From the NCBI RefSeq assembly GCF_042477335.2, contig NC_091262.1, positions 46,287,001-46,351,000 of the forward strand: a stretch of 64,000 nt of DNA, written 5' to 3'. Below are positions 10,960 through 22,346 of the stretch, piece by piece. Numbering within the stretch: the first letter of the stretch is position 1; the number at the start of each line of letters is the position of its first letter. The notes under the pieces were generated by a model that saw only the letters and a list, made by a program, of their open reading frames with translations, did not search any database and was not told where the DNA came from. This DNA comes from Ovis canadensis. Lineage: Eukaryota > Chordata > Mammalia > Artiodactyla > Bovidae. Position numbers and translations under genes: made by a program.

Positions 10960-11420
10960 GATGAAATCTTTATGCAGCCTTAAGGGTACCTAGACAGTGG
11001 TCCACGTACATACACCCACCACCCCAGTCAAGATCCAGAATGCTTCTGCCACATCGCTCCAGAAAGTTCTCTCCTGCCCCCTTCCTGTCACCTCCTCTTC
11101 CGCCCTGAGGTGACCAGTCTTCTGATTCCGATCACCAAACCCATTACGGCTTTTCATACCAGTGGAATCAGGCAGTTCTCCTCACTGGTGCCTGGCTGCT
11201 TTCAAACTCAGCGTAATGACTGCGAATCCTCTATGTGCTTACACCCATCAGCGGTTCATTCCTTTAGACGGCTGAGTAGTATTCCACTGTATCAATGTAC
11301 CACGGTCTATCCAATGTTGATGGACACTGGGGTTGTTCCTAGTTTGGGGTTACTTCATTCATTATTATGAATGAACCTGCTATGGATCTTCCTGTGCAAG
11401 TCTTTGTGTGGACCTGTGTT
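10960..11420 (-). repeat. Old L1M fragment
   Basis: Antisense L1 end: ataccagtggaatcaggcag at 11157, gctgagtagtattccactgt at 11271, gttgatggacactggggttg at 11315, and tatgaatgaacctgctatgg at 11367. It is heavily diverged. Confidence 0.75.
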
Positions 11421-13119
11421 ACCAAGGCCCTGCCTGCCTCCCTCTGTGGATACCAACACTGTCTTGCCCTCACTCACATACATTGGTAGAAACATAACCT
11501 TGGGCTTTTAAGAACACCAGAAAAGATTACTGATCCAAAGCATCTCTCTCTCTCTTTTAAAAATGATCTCTTTCGAGAATGCCTAAATTGCCATCCGTTG
11601 CTGTCTCTTCCTTTGAGGCTACTCTGGCTCTGGCTGGTCTGAAATTTTATTGGAAGAGAGTTTGCTAAACATTTTTCTTCTGACCAGGAAGGCCTCTGCA
11701 CAGGGCTATGGAAAGTGGGTGAAGGGACTGAACAGAAGCATCCCCCATGTCACCATTTTCTGGGAAGTGTGTATTTTCAGTGTGTATGTTACTCTTAGAC
11801 TGTGTCTTCCTCAGCAGTTCCTATCAGATACCCATCCCTAGGCTAAACCATCAGGTCAATTTATGAACTTGGCATCCCAGACCTGTCCATCCCCAGATAG
11901 CCATCCTGGAAGGCACCAGTGTGGAATCCCCGTATTCCTGACTGCAAGGGTCCCTGGAGGCCTGGGTGCAGGGAGTGGGGGTGGGTAACGGGTAGTGAGG
12001 GCTGTGTGTGCTGGTGAGAGGGAGCCTGCAGCCACGTGCAGGGATGCAACCGCTGGCCCTCATGGCAGCAAGCCTCTCTGCATCAGTGAAATAAGCCAAT
12101 TTGTGCCCCCACCTCCTTCCCCCCAGGAAGGATTCAGCGGGCTTTGTGTAAGGGGATTAAGGGTTTAGCCTGCTCAGCAGGGAGAAGGGCTCTTAGCTCC
12201 AAGTTCTGTGGCTGTGTGACCATGCCACCCTGTGTCCACGAGGCCTTGAGGGCTGCCCTGACTCCAGGGCAGCAGGAACTTCAGCAAGAAATAGGAGCGG
12301 CAGCCCACAGCCTCCCTAGGGGGGTAAGTCCGTGTGCTCTGCATCTGTGTCCTATGAAAGTCCCAAGAAGGGGACTTTCAGGGGTCGGGGGAGGCGGTGG
12401 GAGAGAAGGGGCAGAGACAGGCAGAAAGACACGCGCTGGAAAGATCTGAGCCCAGGTAGGAGTGATGCAGGCAGAACTTCTCTGTGTCTGCTGGGCCTGG
12501 GCTGGGTGCTGAAGCAGGTGCCTTCTGTGTAGATTCAGACCTGAACTTGGAGTTTGAAGGCTGGAGCCTCATCAACTCTGTGAAACGGGCGAGTCTGGTG
12601 TCCCCTGTGGTCAAATGGGAATGACTGTCCTCCATGACAGGATGGCCCAGGAATGAGAGTGCTGTCCACTTGAGGGACTTTGGCTGGGACTCTGCTACTC
12701 AGAAGGCTGCTTGTGAATGTCCTTTGGAGGGCCAGGGATGACCCGGGCAGTGACAAGTGGTGGGGGGTGGCAGAGGTGGGGGGTAGGACTGGGGGCTCTG
12801 TGTCTGCTTGGGAAGAGAGATGCCCCCACATCCTTTGCTCACCCAACCCCATCCCTGGAGGAATATGTCCTGCGGAGGTCAGCTGACTTCCTGTCCGCCT
12901 TCACTTCCTCCTCCACTTAACAGAAGCCCAGCCAGAGGCCAGGCCCTGGGAGAAAAGCTGGGGGGAGGGGCAGAAGAGGACGGGGACAAACTGGTCCACA
13001 CCCCACTGCTCTGCCCACCACCCAGCCTGCCCTGTGCTTGACAGGGCCTGCCAGAATCTCCTCAAGGCCTTGGGCTCAGAACCTTGGAATCGGAACTCCC
13101 AACTCCATCTCGGTGTGGC
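11421..13119. other. Unique GC-rich DNA
   Basis: 1.7 kb without recognised repeats apart from a short CT run at 11543. Several overlapping frames exist on both strands at 12144-13041, but with no initiator context, splice pattern or domain I can name, and low-complexity proline/glycine content. I do not call a gene. Confidence 0.5.
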
Positions 13120-13420
13120 TGGCCTGGGAAAGCCTCGGTCTCTTCATCTGCACAACTGGATGTGGACGGGGAGGCCTAGATTAAATGCCCATGCCGGGCC
13201 CTCCTGATAGAGTCCCTCAGGCAGACCCCTCTATTCTCCCTTCTTAGCCGACTTCCCTGTGCCAGCTTCTATGATCAAATTCTGAGCATTCAGGAAGGGC
13301 TTTAGAAAGCAGTTGATGTGCTGCGCCCATTGTTCAGATGGGAACAGTGAGGCCCAGGGAGGGATGAGGCTTGCCCCATCCAGTGGGTTAGCACCAGGCT
13401 GACTCCATCTGCTGATACAC
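13120..13420. repeat. MIR fragments (two, opposite orientation)
   Basis: A plus fragment at 13130-13170 (cctcggtctcttcatctgca) and a minus fragment at 13320-13410 (gcccattgttcagatgggaa, then cagtgaggcccaggga). Confidence 0.55.
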
Positions 13421-13935
13421 AGCCTGTTCTCTCGGCCCCTGGCTCATAGTGGGAAGCAGAGCATTTTGCACGTCCGAGCCAGAGGCAGGGAGGCAGTGAC
13501 TCCTCTTGCAGGGGTGGTGGTGGGGGTGGGAGGGCGGGCAGGCTAGTCAGGACAGGTTCAGTGGGAATCTACTCTGGCTGTGGCTGCCTTCTGTTGGGCT
13601 GCCTCAGGCTGGGCCCAGGGCCTCAAGGTCCTAGGGACATTGCTTTCTGTTTATTTTCTGCCTGGCTTCTGCACGCATTGCGGTTTCCTCTTGGAAGGGC
13701 TGCAGTGGGAACTGTGGGGCCCGCTCTGGGGGGCTGGGCTGCATCTGTGGGAAAGTTTGGGTTCTGCAGATGGCTTGCAGCCTGCTGCCAGGACCCTAGT
13801 CCCTGAATTCCCACCCCCAGTCCTTATGCTGAATTCCTACGCTGTGGGCAGTGGGCTCAGCTCCTCTACCTAGGCCAGTTTAGAGTGGAGGGCCAGATCC
13901 TCTGTGTGTGAGCCAGGGGGATCTTCTAGTCCACA
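13421..13935. other. Unique GC-rich DNA
   Basis: Overlapping open frames at 13561-13873 on both strands, with no recognisable product. Confidence 0.45.
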
Positions 13936-14045
13936 CTCCTCACACTCCTCACCTTCTGATTCACAGATGGGGAACCAAGGGCAGAGATTCCCCCGTTCAA
14001 GGCCTCTCCTAGTCTAGGGCAGAGCTGGGGCACGAAGGGGGCTGC
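13936..14045 (-). repeat. MIR SINE
   Basis: Inverted MIR: tctgattcacagatggggaa, then ccaagggcagagattc. Confidence 0.6.
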
Positions 14046-14355
14046 CTGGTTCCCAGCTCAGGGAGCCTTCTGCAGGGCCTGAAATCCCCTCATCCCTTTG
14101 GGCTTTGCTGGAGTGGGGTGGACACCCAGGGATGTCTGAAGCCCTGAGTTTCCCATGACATCTCTCTGGAAGGGGCCTGGCCCTCCTTCCCCAAGGTACC
14201 CTGGCCACGGCCCAGACTCTGGGCAGAAGGAAGTTGGGAGGGGGCCGCCCCTGCCCTTGTTCTCTCTGGGGTCCCTGGGAACCTGACCCACCACTGAGAG
14301 CGCTGTGTTCCGGCCTGGGAACCAACCCTCAGATTTGAATTTCAACTCCCCTCTC
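14046..14355. other. Unique GC-rich DNA
   Basis: Nothing recognised. Minus-strand frames here lack any domain I know. Confidence 0.45.
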
Positions 14356-14480
14356 CCCTGCCCACTGGCTTAGCAACTCTATCAAATTGTCCCAAACCCC
14401 TGAGCCTCAGTTTCCTTGTGTGTAAAGTGGACTTGTGACAGCCGCCTCCTTACGAGGCTAACAACAGGAGCAGAAGTACT
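14356..14480 (+). repeat. MIR SINE
   Basis: Sense MIR: tgagcctcagtttccttgtg at 14401, followed by gtaaagtggac. Confidence 0.75.
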
Positions 14481-14759
14481 ACGCGAGCTGTAAGATGCTT
14501 GGAGCACATGGAGGAGTTGAGGCCAACGGCCAAGGACCTGATTCCAAGCAGCAGCTGGGAAAGGCCAAGGTCTCGTCTTGCCCAGACAAGCCTGCGGGGG
14601 AGCCCAGTGAAGGTGCTAAGCTGTCTCTGGAGAATGCCTGCCCTCTCCAGGGAGTGTGCAGGCCTTGGGAAGGGAGCAGGATGGCCTGGCGAGTGGCCCC
14701 ACTTTGCAAGGGCGGGGGCCACCCGATTCCTGTCCTCAGGGAGCCAGATGCTCTGTGGG

Positions 14760-15330
14760 GGGAGCTGATAATTGAACCATCTCTCAGGGAGCCGACCCTC
14801 ATTTTTATTAATCTACAGGACAAAGCAAGCAGAGCTGTCCTGCTGAGGAGACTGTGAGAAGGCGATGAGATGAAGGGGAAGTCATTTATCTTGCCAGCCT
14901 CTTCTGCTTGGGGGACTTTCCTGGCGTGTGACAGAAGAAGTGGAAGCCAACATCGGAACCTTGGGCAGAGGGCTCCGTGGCTCCTCTCCCTCACATGTCT
15001 TTGCCCCTAGTCCCCCAGCCACCTGCCTCTTTAATCCATTTAATGCCTCTTCGTTGCTGCTTTTTTTTCTTTTTAATACTTTTCTCCAGTTGAGGCCCCC
15101 TGGGGCCTCCTTGACAGATGAGAAACTCCCAGGGTCCCAGTCGCAACAGCCTTGGGCTTGGCGGTTCCCAGAGCTGGCTGGGCTGTTCCCCGGGAGGGGA
15201 CGCGGCTTCAAGGTCAGGCTGACGCTGGTTGACCTTGAAAGCTTCCTCTGCCTCCCCTGACGTGCCCCTACTCTCTAAGCTCAGTGAGCTCCATCACATT
15301 AAAAAGCTGTTAAAAGTGCCCATCTGGTTT
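14760..15330. promoter_or_regulatory. Candidate conserved regulatory block
   Basis: Non-repetitive DNA with TAAT-type and AT-rich islands (gctgataattgaacc at 14764, tttttattaatctac at 14801, tttaatccatttaatgcc at 15030, cattaaaaagctgttaaaag at 15298) separated by GC-rich spacers. This alternation is typical of conserved non-coding elements. It is an inference from composition only. Confidence 0.3.
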
Positions 15331-15522
15331 GCTGCCTGCATGGGTGGCTGGCCGATCGATGGCCGGGATGAGCCGGCAAGGGTCTGCCCTGGGGACCCGG
15401 CCCACGGGGCGGCCTGGCAGCCTCCATTCACCCACTCTCACTTGAGGGAGGGCAGGCAGTAGGAGGAAGACAAAATAATCAGGGTGGGGATGCTGTGAGC
15501 TGTACTTCATGTGCATGTGAAA

Positions 15523-15537
15523 GGCGCCCCCTGGAGT
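15523..15537 (-). promoter_or_regulatory. CTCF-like core motif
   Basis: ggcgccccctggagt fits the inverted CTCF core (GCC, pyrimidine-rich C, CTGG) at 13 of 15 positions by my reading. The motif orientation is on the minus strand. A single motif match is weak evidence. Confidence 0.3.
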
Positions 15538-15539
15538 TG

Positions 15540-15790
15540 TGCTGTGATCAGGCTTAACACATACCCTGTGCCAGGCATTAGCCTACGTGCTTTAAATAGA
15601 TGAATTCATTTATCTTCCCACCAATCCACTGAAGGGAGGCTATCATTAATTCCATTTTACAGCTGGGAAAATGAGGCACAGAGAGGTTAAGTAATTTACT
15701 CAAGGCCACACAGCTGGTAAGTGACCAAGCCAGAGTGGGAAGCCAGGATGTCTGGCTCCAGAACTCGCTGCAGCATCTGATGTTGGCTGG
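15540..15790 (-). repeat. MIR SINE, nearly complete
   Basis: Inverted, well-preserved MIR: ccctgtgccaggcattagcc, attccattttacagctggga, aggcacagagaggttaagta, ggccacacagctggtaagtg, ending at gtctggctccagaactc. Confidence 0.92.
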
Positions 15791-15837
15791 GCTGCTTCTG
15801 GGGAGGCGACAAGATCATACTCCCTGACACACTCGCA

Positions 15838-16018
15838 GAAATCTTTTATTTTTGGCTGTGCTGGGTCTTCGCTGGGTCTTGGCATGGGGAATCTTAAGTA
15901 TTGGCACGTGAACTGTTATTTGTGGCATGCTGGATCTAGATCCCTGACCAGGGCTCAAACCCAGGCCCCTGCAGTGGGAATGCAGAGTCTCAGCCCCTGG
16001 ACCACCAGGGGATTACCC
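15838..16018 (-). repeat. CHR-type SINE
   Basis: Inverted CHR: atttttggctgtgctgggtc at 15848, gatccctgaccagggctcaa at 15939, acccaggcccctgcagtggg, and ctggaccaccaggggattac at the end. Confidence 0.85.
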
Positions 16019-16140
16019 CTTATAGCAATCTTGAGAGATAAGTATGACCATGCTCTTATTACAAATAGAAGACCAGGATCCAGGAATGTTTAGACGCTTC
16101 TCCAGGGTCACACAGCTAGTAAGCAGATGGGGAGACACTC
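16019..16140 (-). repeat. MIR SINE
   Basis: Inverted MIR tail: gatccaggaatgtttagacg, then gggtcacacagctagtaagc. Its start was probably displaced by the adjoining CHR SINE. Confidence 0.7.
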
Positions 16141-16289
16141 AACCCAAGAACCCACTGGTCTCAGCCTTACCTGCAGGGTGATATCCACTTCCCACTCTGC
16201 ACACACTGTCTTGCCTGGGCTGCAGGTAGCAGCCTCCTCTGGGCTGTAGCTGCCCTGTCGGGATTACTAGGGTAGCCTGAGCCAGGCCT

Positions 16290-16365
16290 CCAAACTCCAG
16301 GGCTGTGTGGCCACAGGCAAGCCCTTTCCTTCCCTGAGCTTGTGTTTCCTCAGGCCAGGGGTCAG
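16290..16365 (+). repeat. MIR fragment
   Basis: tgtgtggccacaggcaagcc, then ctgagcttgtgtttcctcag: a diverged sense MIR core. Confidence 0.5.
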
Positions 16366-16404
16366 ATAATCAGAAGGCCTGGTGGGCGGGGGTAGAGTAT
16401 GAGG

Positions 16405-16560
16405 CATATGCAGCATAGAGTGATATGCTGGGCTTTGGGCCCTTCATTAAATTCCAAGCAAACCTAGCTGCAGCCTTCCACGGTGGGCTTCCTGGGCCTC
16501 CAGAGCATTTTGTCTGCCGGCTAATAGTTTTTAGTACTCCTGCAGGGCCCAGTAACAGCC
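16405..16560. promoter_or_regulatory. Small candidate conserved block
   Basis: Non-repetitive: cattaaattccaagcaaacc (16444) and ctaatagtttttagtactcc (16521) flanking a GC-rich centre. A weak, composition-based suggestion. Confidence 0.2.
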
Positions 16561-16869
16561 AAGTCCTCGAGGGCTCGCACCTAGACCCTCCTAGGCTGAG
16601 GAAGCCTCCCCGAGAGGCACCAACATTCCTTTCCCACCTCAGCCGACCAGGCCCCCCTTGGGTCATATCACAAGCAGAGCTGGGGGAAGGGAAAGGTTGA
16701 GAGGGGGCCCCAGAGGAGATGAGGGATCACGCCCCAACTCCCATTCTCCTCCCAGCTGGCTGCCACATGTGGCTGTCAGGAGCCCACAACTCCATCACTG
16801 GTGGAAATCTTCAGATTAACCCATGAAGGCCCACCTTCCAATGACAATTTTAATGCCAAGGTCTAATGA

Positions 16870-17368
16870 TATCTCTCGGTCCCCTTTCCCACCTCATTAC
16901 CTCCCACTCATCCCCAGTTCGCTCTGTCCCAGCCACACTGACCTCCCTGCTGTCCTCAAGTGCATCAGGCCACTGCCACCTCAGGGCCTTTGCACAGGTG
17001 ACCACTCCTCTGCCATCCCCCTTCCCCATGGTCCTCATTGTTGGTTCACTGCTTAAGCTGCTTCAGGTCTGTTCTTGATTTCTACTTTCTCACCAAGGCC
17101 TGCCCTGACCATTTGACTTCAAACTGCCTCCTCCCGGCCCTCCCCACCCTCCTGATCCTGCTCTGTGGCATTCTACAGATTTATCACCTTCTGCAACTTT
17201 GTAATTAACTTATTTATATTGTTTTCCTCTTTGTCCTTCATTAAAATATAAGCTCCAAAAAGGCAGGGACTTTTGTTTGTCTTGATCAACATCAAATCCC
17301 TCCCCAGCACTTAATATCTAAATACAGTGTAGGCGCTTCATGAACACCTGTGGAACAAATGAATGGAT
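16870..17368 (+). repeat. L2 LINE 3' end
   Basis: Sense L2 reading to its terminus: cctcagggcctttgcacagg at 16979, cttatttatattgttttcct at 17209, aaaatataagctccaaaaag at 17243, and ggaacaaatgaatgg at the end. One of the best-preserved L2 copies in the window. Confidence 0.9.
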
Positions 17369-17449
17369 GAGTGTGTAGATTACAGTACCTCCCAAAGCAG
17401 GGTAACCCTGTGTTCATTTGTTTGGGGACCAGCAAACGAAGTCTTCCGA

Positions 17450-17740
17450 CACTTAGGTTGGAACCTCATCTCTGTCCTCGGCTGTGTAATCTTGAGCATG
17501 TGCCTCGACTCAGGGAGCCTCAGCTTACTAAGTGTCCTGGCCTCTCACGGGACTGCAGCTTCTGAAGAGATGGCTTCCAGGAGGGGCCTGGCAGCCAGCA
17601 CATCCATAGGCCCCCCTGCTGCTCTCCGTCCCAGGCAGCCCCCCACATCCTGGCTATGTGACATCAACGCTAGACAGATCACCTGACTTCCCTAGGGCTC
17701 ACTTTCTCCACTTCTAAAATGGAAGATGATGAAGACTGAG
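17450..17740 (+). repeat. Two diverged MIR fragments
   Basis: 17456-17530 (gctgtgtaatcttgagcatg, gagcctcagcttactaag) and 17650-17735 (ctatgtgacatcaacgctag, cactttctccacttctaaaa). Confidence 0.55.
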
Positions 17741-18705
17741 GTCTGTGAGCAGCTGCCATTGAGCCTGGGATTTGGTGAGCTTTCTGCAAAGCTTCACTCT
17801 ATTCAGTTGTTGCTAGGTCAGTGGGGTGGAATGCCCTTCACCATGGAGCACTGGGCCATCAGACGCCCCTCCCTAGCCAAGGGGGACCACCAGAGTAGAG
17901 GACAACAGAGCCAGCAGGGACTTTGGAGGTCAACAGGGGACCCCACAGAGGAACAGGAGCTTGTCCAAGGCTGTGAAGACTCAGACTCAGCCCTTCCCCG
18001 AGCACCTGTAGGTTTCACCTCGTGGGTCTTTGGGTGTCAGGCAGCCCTCGCAGTCCTGTCCAAGGCTTGCCAAGGGTTGGGATACATGCGCTTTCAGGCG
18101 TGTGTGCATTCTCTCCCTACATCTTCTCCCTACCAGCTGAGGGTGTGTGGGATGGGGTAGGAGGAAGACGCTGGGTGGGGAATTAAACTCCTGGTTCTAA
18201 ACAGTCTTGGGCTCTAGAAACCCTCTGATGAAAGCCATGACCTTCTCTTGAAAGAGAAGCACATTTCCACATTCAGAAGATAGAACCACTGTCCCCGTAA
18301 ATGAGAATTTAGTCATCATCCGGGGGGTTCCCCCATGGTGGCGCTGGCCGTGGTCCCTGTTACTGGAGTCCATGTGTCCATGCCGTCCAGCTGCATTATC
18401 AGATCTGTTGCACCAGCACCTCATGTAAAACCAGGAGGGTCACTGCCGTGCTATCCGCCAGGAGTCCATCTTCAGCAGCAGGGCCCTGGAGGGCAGCACA
18501 CAGCATCCTGGACGTGCACGGTCAGGTTAGGGTGGGGAAGATGGGGTAGTGGTGAGAGCCGCCCCCAGCCCTGCCTCTCTCAGGACCCCCTTGGGGCTCG
18601 GGCATGTGGGGCTGCTGAGAAAGACTCAGGTGACAAGACAAGCTGGGGGAAGCAGAAAGAGCGCAGTTTAAGAGAGGATTCTCTAGGTCTGGTCCTTGAA
18701 AGGAA
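17741..18705. other. Unique GC-rich DNA
   Basis: Longest frames are 17726-18160 and 18335-18745 (plus). Neither has recognisable domains, and the second runs into MIR sequence, so both are taken as chance. Confidence 0.45.
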
Positions 18706-18840
18706 GGCAGGGAAAGCATCACTAACCTGTTTCACAGATAAGTAATTGAGGCTCAAAGTAGACACCAAGCATGCAGATCAAGAAAATGAAAAACCAGGAT
18801 TTGAATCTGCTCTGACTGCCTCTAGAGTCCATGTCTTAGC
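18706..18840 (-). repeat. MIR SINE
   Basis: cctgtttcacagataagtaa, ttgaggctcaaagta, and aaaaccaggatttgaatctg: inverted MIR. Confidence 0.8.
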
Positions 18841-18971
18841 CCAGTGGAAGGAACAGTCTCAACAATTTAACTTGACATGGAGCAGCTCCTGTGTATAGAA
18901 TCCTATGTCAGACAACTTGGGAGGACACAGATCCAAGGGGAGCATAAAACCCACTAGAAACAACCAGGGAA

Positions 18972-18972
<1 letters not shown>

Positions 18973-19011
<39 letters not shown>
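18973..19011. repeat. (AAT)n microsatellite, about 13 units
   Basis: An uninterrupted run of taa/aat units. It is a good candidate polymorphic marker. The neighbouring frames read it as a run of asparagine (plus) or leucine (minus), which is an artefact. Confidence 0.97.
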
Positions 19012-19012
<1 letters not shown>

Positions 19013-19017
19013 CAAGG

Positions 19018-19230
19018 AATAATAATAGCCAACATTTTGGGAGCTATTATGCTAGGGGCCAGCATTAAGCCAAACAATTTTTATGAATTATGTCATTTAA
19101 GCTCTTGGATACTTCGAGGTATAAGTAGCACTGTGTCTGTTATTCTTGGTTGCTTTTGGGACCCATAAGTGTGTACTCATTTTTGAGATAAGAGCCTCAG
19201 TGAGGTCAGGCAGCTTGCCTTCGACAAAGG
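19018..19230 (-). repeat. MIR-family SINE
   Basis: ataatagccaacattttggg, then attatgctaggggccagcat, attatgtcatttaagctctt, gaggtataagtagcactgtg: an inverted MIR 3' half with the (AAT)n at its end. Confidence 0.8.
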
Positions 19231-20029
19231 TGATATCTTGCTGAGGCTCTGTTTCTTACTACCTGGATGTTGTCTGGAGCTGCATGGACCCAGGCAGGTG
19301 TCACCTAGACCCTTGGTTCAAGTTGGCTGGAGCAGGATGAGGCAGAAAGGTTGTGGGTAGGCATCACTCCTGGACTGTTCTAGAGGAATTGTATTCCGTG
19401 CCCCCTCTTTGAGCCTCCTTTTTCCCTTCTTTGGATCCTCTGACCTCTGATGTCCTTGAGTTTGTGACCTGAGCTGTTCTCCCATTCCAGATGCTTTGAG
19501 GCTTGGTTAAAGGTTAGGGTCTCTGTGAGAGCAAAGAGTGACTTCATGGAGGAGAGACCAGCTGCCAGGGTTGGGGCGGGGTGATGGAGCGTGGGGAGAG
19601 AGCAAGGACGAGAGCACAAGGAAAACCCTGGGAGGAATACACTTTCCTTTGCTTGGAGAGTTTGGAGGGAGAAGGGCCAGGTCTTCTCCCAGCCCTACTT
19701 TCAACAAGCCCCAGGTCACCTTACCACCCCTGTGTCCCCCCCCAGAAGGCTAATTTAATATCAGATTAACCAAGACAGCAAAGAAAACAATGATAGGAGA
19801 AGAGGGGCCAGCATTCAGCCCCTCTTCTTTCTGGACGTGAGTCTCTCCTTGGTGAAGAGAGGGAGTGTTCCTTCAGTCATTCGGGGGTATTCATGCCCGG
19901 CTGGCTCTGAATCTGGAGAGGTGAAGGTAGTCCCTCCGTGCCCTGCCCCAGGTCTGTGATTGGTGGTGTCCCCTCCTCTTCCCTCCCCTTCCCCGCCTCA
20001 CCTCCCCTCCCACTCTTTTCACAGCCCCC
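19231..20029. other. Unique DNA
   Basis: Contains a small AT-rich island at 19747-19800 (gctaatttaatatcagatta, then accaagacagc) that may belong to the regulatory block that follows. The rest is GC-rich and unassigned. Confidence 0.4.
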
Positions 20030-20640
20030 AGCGTGCTGTGCAGTTATTAGTTTAGGTTCATTTAGAATCGGCTTAGCAACCCCACACCCCTGGAACCTGG
20101 AAGCTTAAAGCACAAGATGTCTGGCAAATGGAAATTCAATTGCTTTAATATAGAGACTATTTTGCTGCAGTCGAACTGGAGCCTCTTATTAAGAATCTGA
20201 TGGAATTTCTAAACAGAGAGAGAGGCCCCAAGGAGGGGGCATCGCCCATCACACACCAACATTGCTTTTGACATATTTATGGCTCCAATAAAATCTCCCA
20301 TCTGGTATATTTTAAAATAAAATTGAAAATTTATCACTATCCCTGAGTTGGTTTGTCGTTCTCCCCAGGAGGAGATAGCCAGCCTGAGATTACCGCAGCA
20401 GCGGTGGCAGCAGCAGCGGGTGGCAGGCGGGCAGAGAGGTTACCGGGCTCTGATTTAAATTTCAGTACTTTCCCCATTACAGCTGTCTGGGCTGGGAAAA
20501 TTACTAGGGGGAAGCAGGCCTCGTTCTTCTCCTGTTTCTCTGGACAACTGCTCAGCTCTCCCCCGGGGTCCACAGGTACGGTTTGTTCTATCTCCTGGTT
20601 TGCAAGATCTAGATAAACCTGGGAGACATGTGAGAACCCC
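20030..20640. promoter_or_regulatory. Candidate conserved non-coding element (strong)
   Basis: About 600 bp with no repeat and a sharp drop in GC. It contains ttattagtttaggttcattt (20044), ggaaattcaattgctttaat (20129), gcctcttattaagaatctga (20182), catatttatggctccaataa (20271), tatattttaaaataaaattg and gctctgatttaaatttcagt (20448), plus a short CAG-rich piece at 20397-20425. The dense TAAT/TTAAT content in GC-rich surroundings resembles developmental enhancers. Confidence 0.4.
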
Positions 20641-20764
20641 TGGTTTTCTGGGATGATGGTTCTCCAGGCCTGGGAATAAGCATTGTCCTTATTCAATTCT
20701 CTGGAGCCCAGGGGACATCTTTGGAAACTGCCAGATGGTTGAAAAGGTCCTCTGTTTATTAGAG

Positions 20765-20952
20765 CTCAGAGATCAAGGTCAGGGCTTAGACTCAAGTGGG
20801 GATCAAGGTTCAGTTTATAACCAGCATTAAGGTTCATCTAAAACTAAGATCAGAACTTAAACTTATGTCAGGATCAAGGCTTGGTCGATAAGTGAGTTCA
20901 GGGCTCAGGCGGGGATCAAGGCTCAGTCTATTAACAAAGACACGGCTCAGAT
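20765..20952. repeat. Degenerate minisatellite, unit about 21-24 bp
   Basis: Four copies of gatcaagg (20771, 20801, 20872, 20914), each followed by a variable stretch such as ttcagtttataac or ctcagtctattaac, and intervening units in which the motif has decayed (gatcagaactt at 20849). About eight units in all. Confidence 0.75.
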
Positions 20953-21049
20953 TTCCTCTTTATAGAAGTCAGTTCATATCTCTGAGCTTTAATTTCTTTT
21001 TCAGTCAAATGGTGAGATAAGAATTGCCCTGCCTGCTTCCAGAAGCTAC

Positions 21050-21290
21050 CTAGAGGAACAAATAAAACAAGAATATCTTTCATTTCTGTAACATTTCATA
21101 GTCTATAAAAATGCCAGTATATACCTCATATCTTTGGTCCTTATAATAATCCCTACTTTAAAGACAAGAATATAGGCTGAGAGAAGTTAAGAAGCTTATC
21201 CAAGGTCACACAGCCTGTAAACACAGGCAGGAAAGAGGGATTGGACCCAGCTCTTCCAGACTCCGACTGGTTCCTAGCACACAGAAACAC
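21050..21290 (-). repeat. MIR SINE
   Basis: Inverted: gtaacatttcatagtctata, ccttataataatccctactt, aggctgagagaagttaagaa, aaggtcacacagcctgtaaa, ggattggacccagctcttcc. Confidence 0.88.
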
Positions 21291-21339
21291 ACAGTAGTGA
21301 GAAGACTGCATTTGTCTACCCAGTACTCATTTCCCCTTT

Positions 21340-21785
21340 TTGCTCTAGTAACAGTCTGCTTTTTCTCTTCCAGGGGCCAGTGTATCTACCTAAAAGACTA
21401 CACGTCCTAGCTTCCCTTGCAGTCAGAAGAGGTCAATGAGATATGAGGAAGGAGAACTGTGGAGTGGGACTCCTGGGAAAGTTCTGTAATAGAGACATGG
21501 ATAAAGAGCATGCAGATTCCTCTCTTCCCTCCTCCTTGCTTCCTGCCTGGAATGCATACACAAGGGAGCCCAGCAGCCACGTTGAACCCTGAGGTGACAT
21601 GGAAGATAGAAGCAGTGCTGAGGAAGAAACCAAAAAGAGAAGGAGCCCGGGACACTGATGACATGTGGAACCACCGTACCGACCCTGGACTGCCAGCCTC
21701 CAGTTATGGAGCAGTGAAAGACACAACTAATTTATTCAGGCCATTATGCTGAGTCTTTGTTACAGGCAGGCAAATGTAACTTTCA
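21340..21785 (+). repeat. Ancient LTR-like or L1-end-like repeat, family uncertain
   Basis: Matches a common mammalian repeat layout: tcctagcttcccttgcagtc at 21407, tgcttcctgcctggaatgca at 21537, tggactgccagcctccag at 21686, and gagtctttgttacaggcag at 21751. I recognise the layout but cannot decide between a MaLR-type LTR and an L1M 3' UTR. Confidence 0.5.
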
Positions 21786-22111
21786 ACTTACTCAAAGGTG
21801 ATACCCTGAAAACGAGTGTGGTCAGGCAAGCTTGAGAAACACCATGCTAAACAGAGGCTTTCTTGTATAACTTCCCAGAGCCTTTAATTCCTGCCCAGTT
21901 GGTTTCCCAAGCGTGCTTTTCACGGATCTCTGTTCTGGTGCCACACTGTGTGTCTGGGTGCTGGGAGACCCTTCCTGATATCTGACGGGGACTGGAAAAT
22001 GCCTCATCCAGTGCTCTCATTGTTAAAGCAGATGAAGCCACTGGCCCCTTTTGACCCTTTCTTGAGCTTCGCTAGCATTCTGATTTTGGCTTCTCAGTGT
22101 TTAAGGAAGGC

Positions 22112-22346
22112 AGGGCCAAGTGTGTGTGCACGCTCAGTTGTGTCTGACTCTTTGCGACCCCATGGACTGCAGCCCGCCAGTCTCTTCTGTCCATGGGGTT
22201 ATCCCCACAAGAATACTGGAGTGGGTTGCCATTTCCTTCTGCAGGGGATCTTCCCAACCCAGAGACTGAACCCGTGTCTCCAGCAGCTCTTGCACTGGCG
22301 GGCAGATTCTTTACCACTAGCACCACCTGGGAAGCCCATAGGGCCA
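22112..22346 (-). repeat. Bov-tA SINE with TSD
   Basis: Inverted SINE starting gtgtgtgcacgctcagttgt, ending ccacctgggaagccc. TSD agggcca at 22112-22118 and 22340-22346. Confidence 0.93.

Noticed and set aside
14479..14994. 171-codon minus-strand frame
   Set aside because: Overlaps a MIR end and a candidate regulatory block and has no recognisable product.
20337..20696. 119-codon minus-strand frame with an alanine run
   Set aside because: The alanine run comes from a CAG/GCn-rich DNA piece; AT-rich non-coding context; no known protein.
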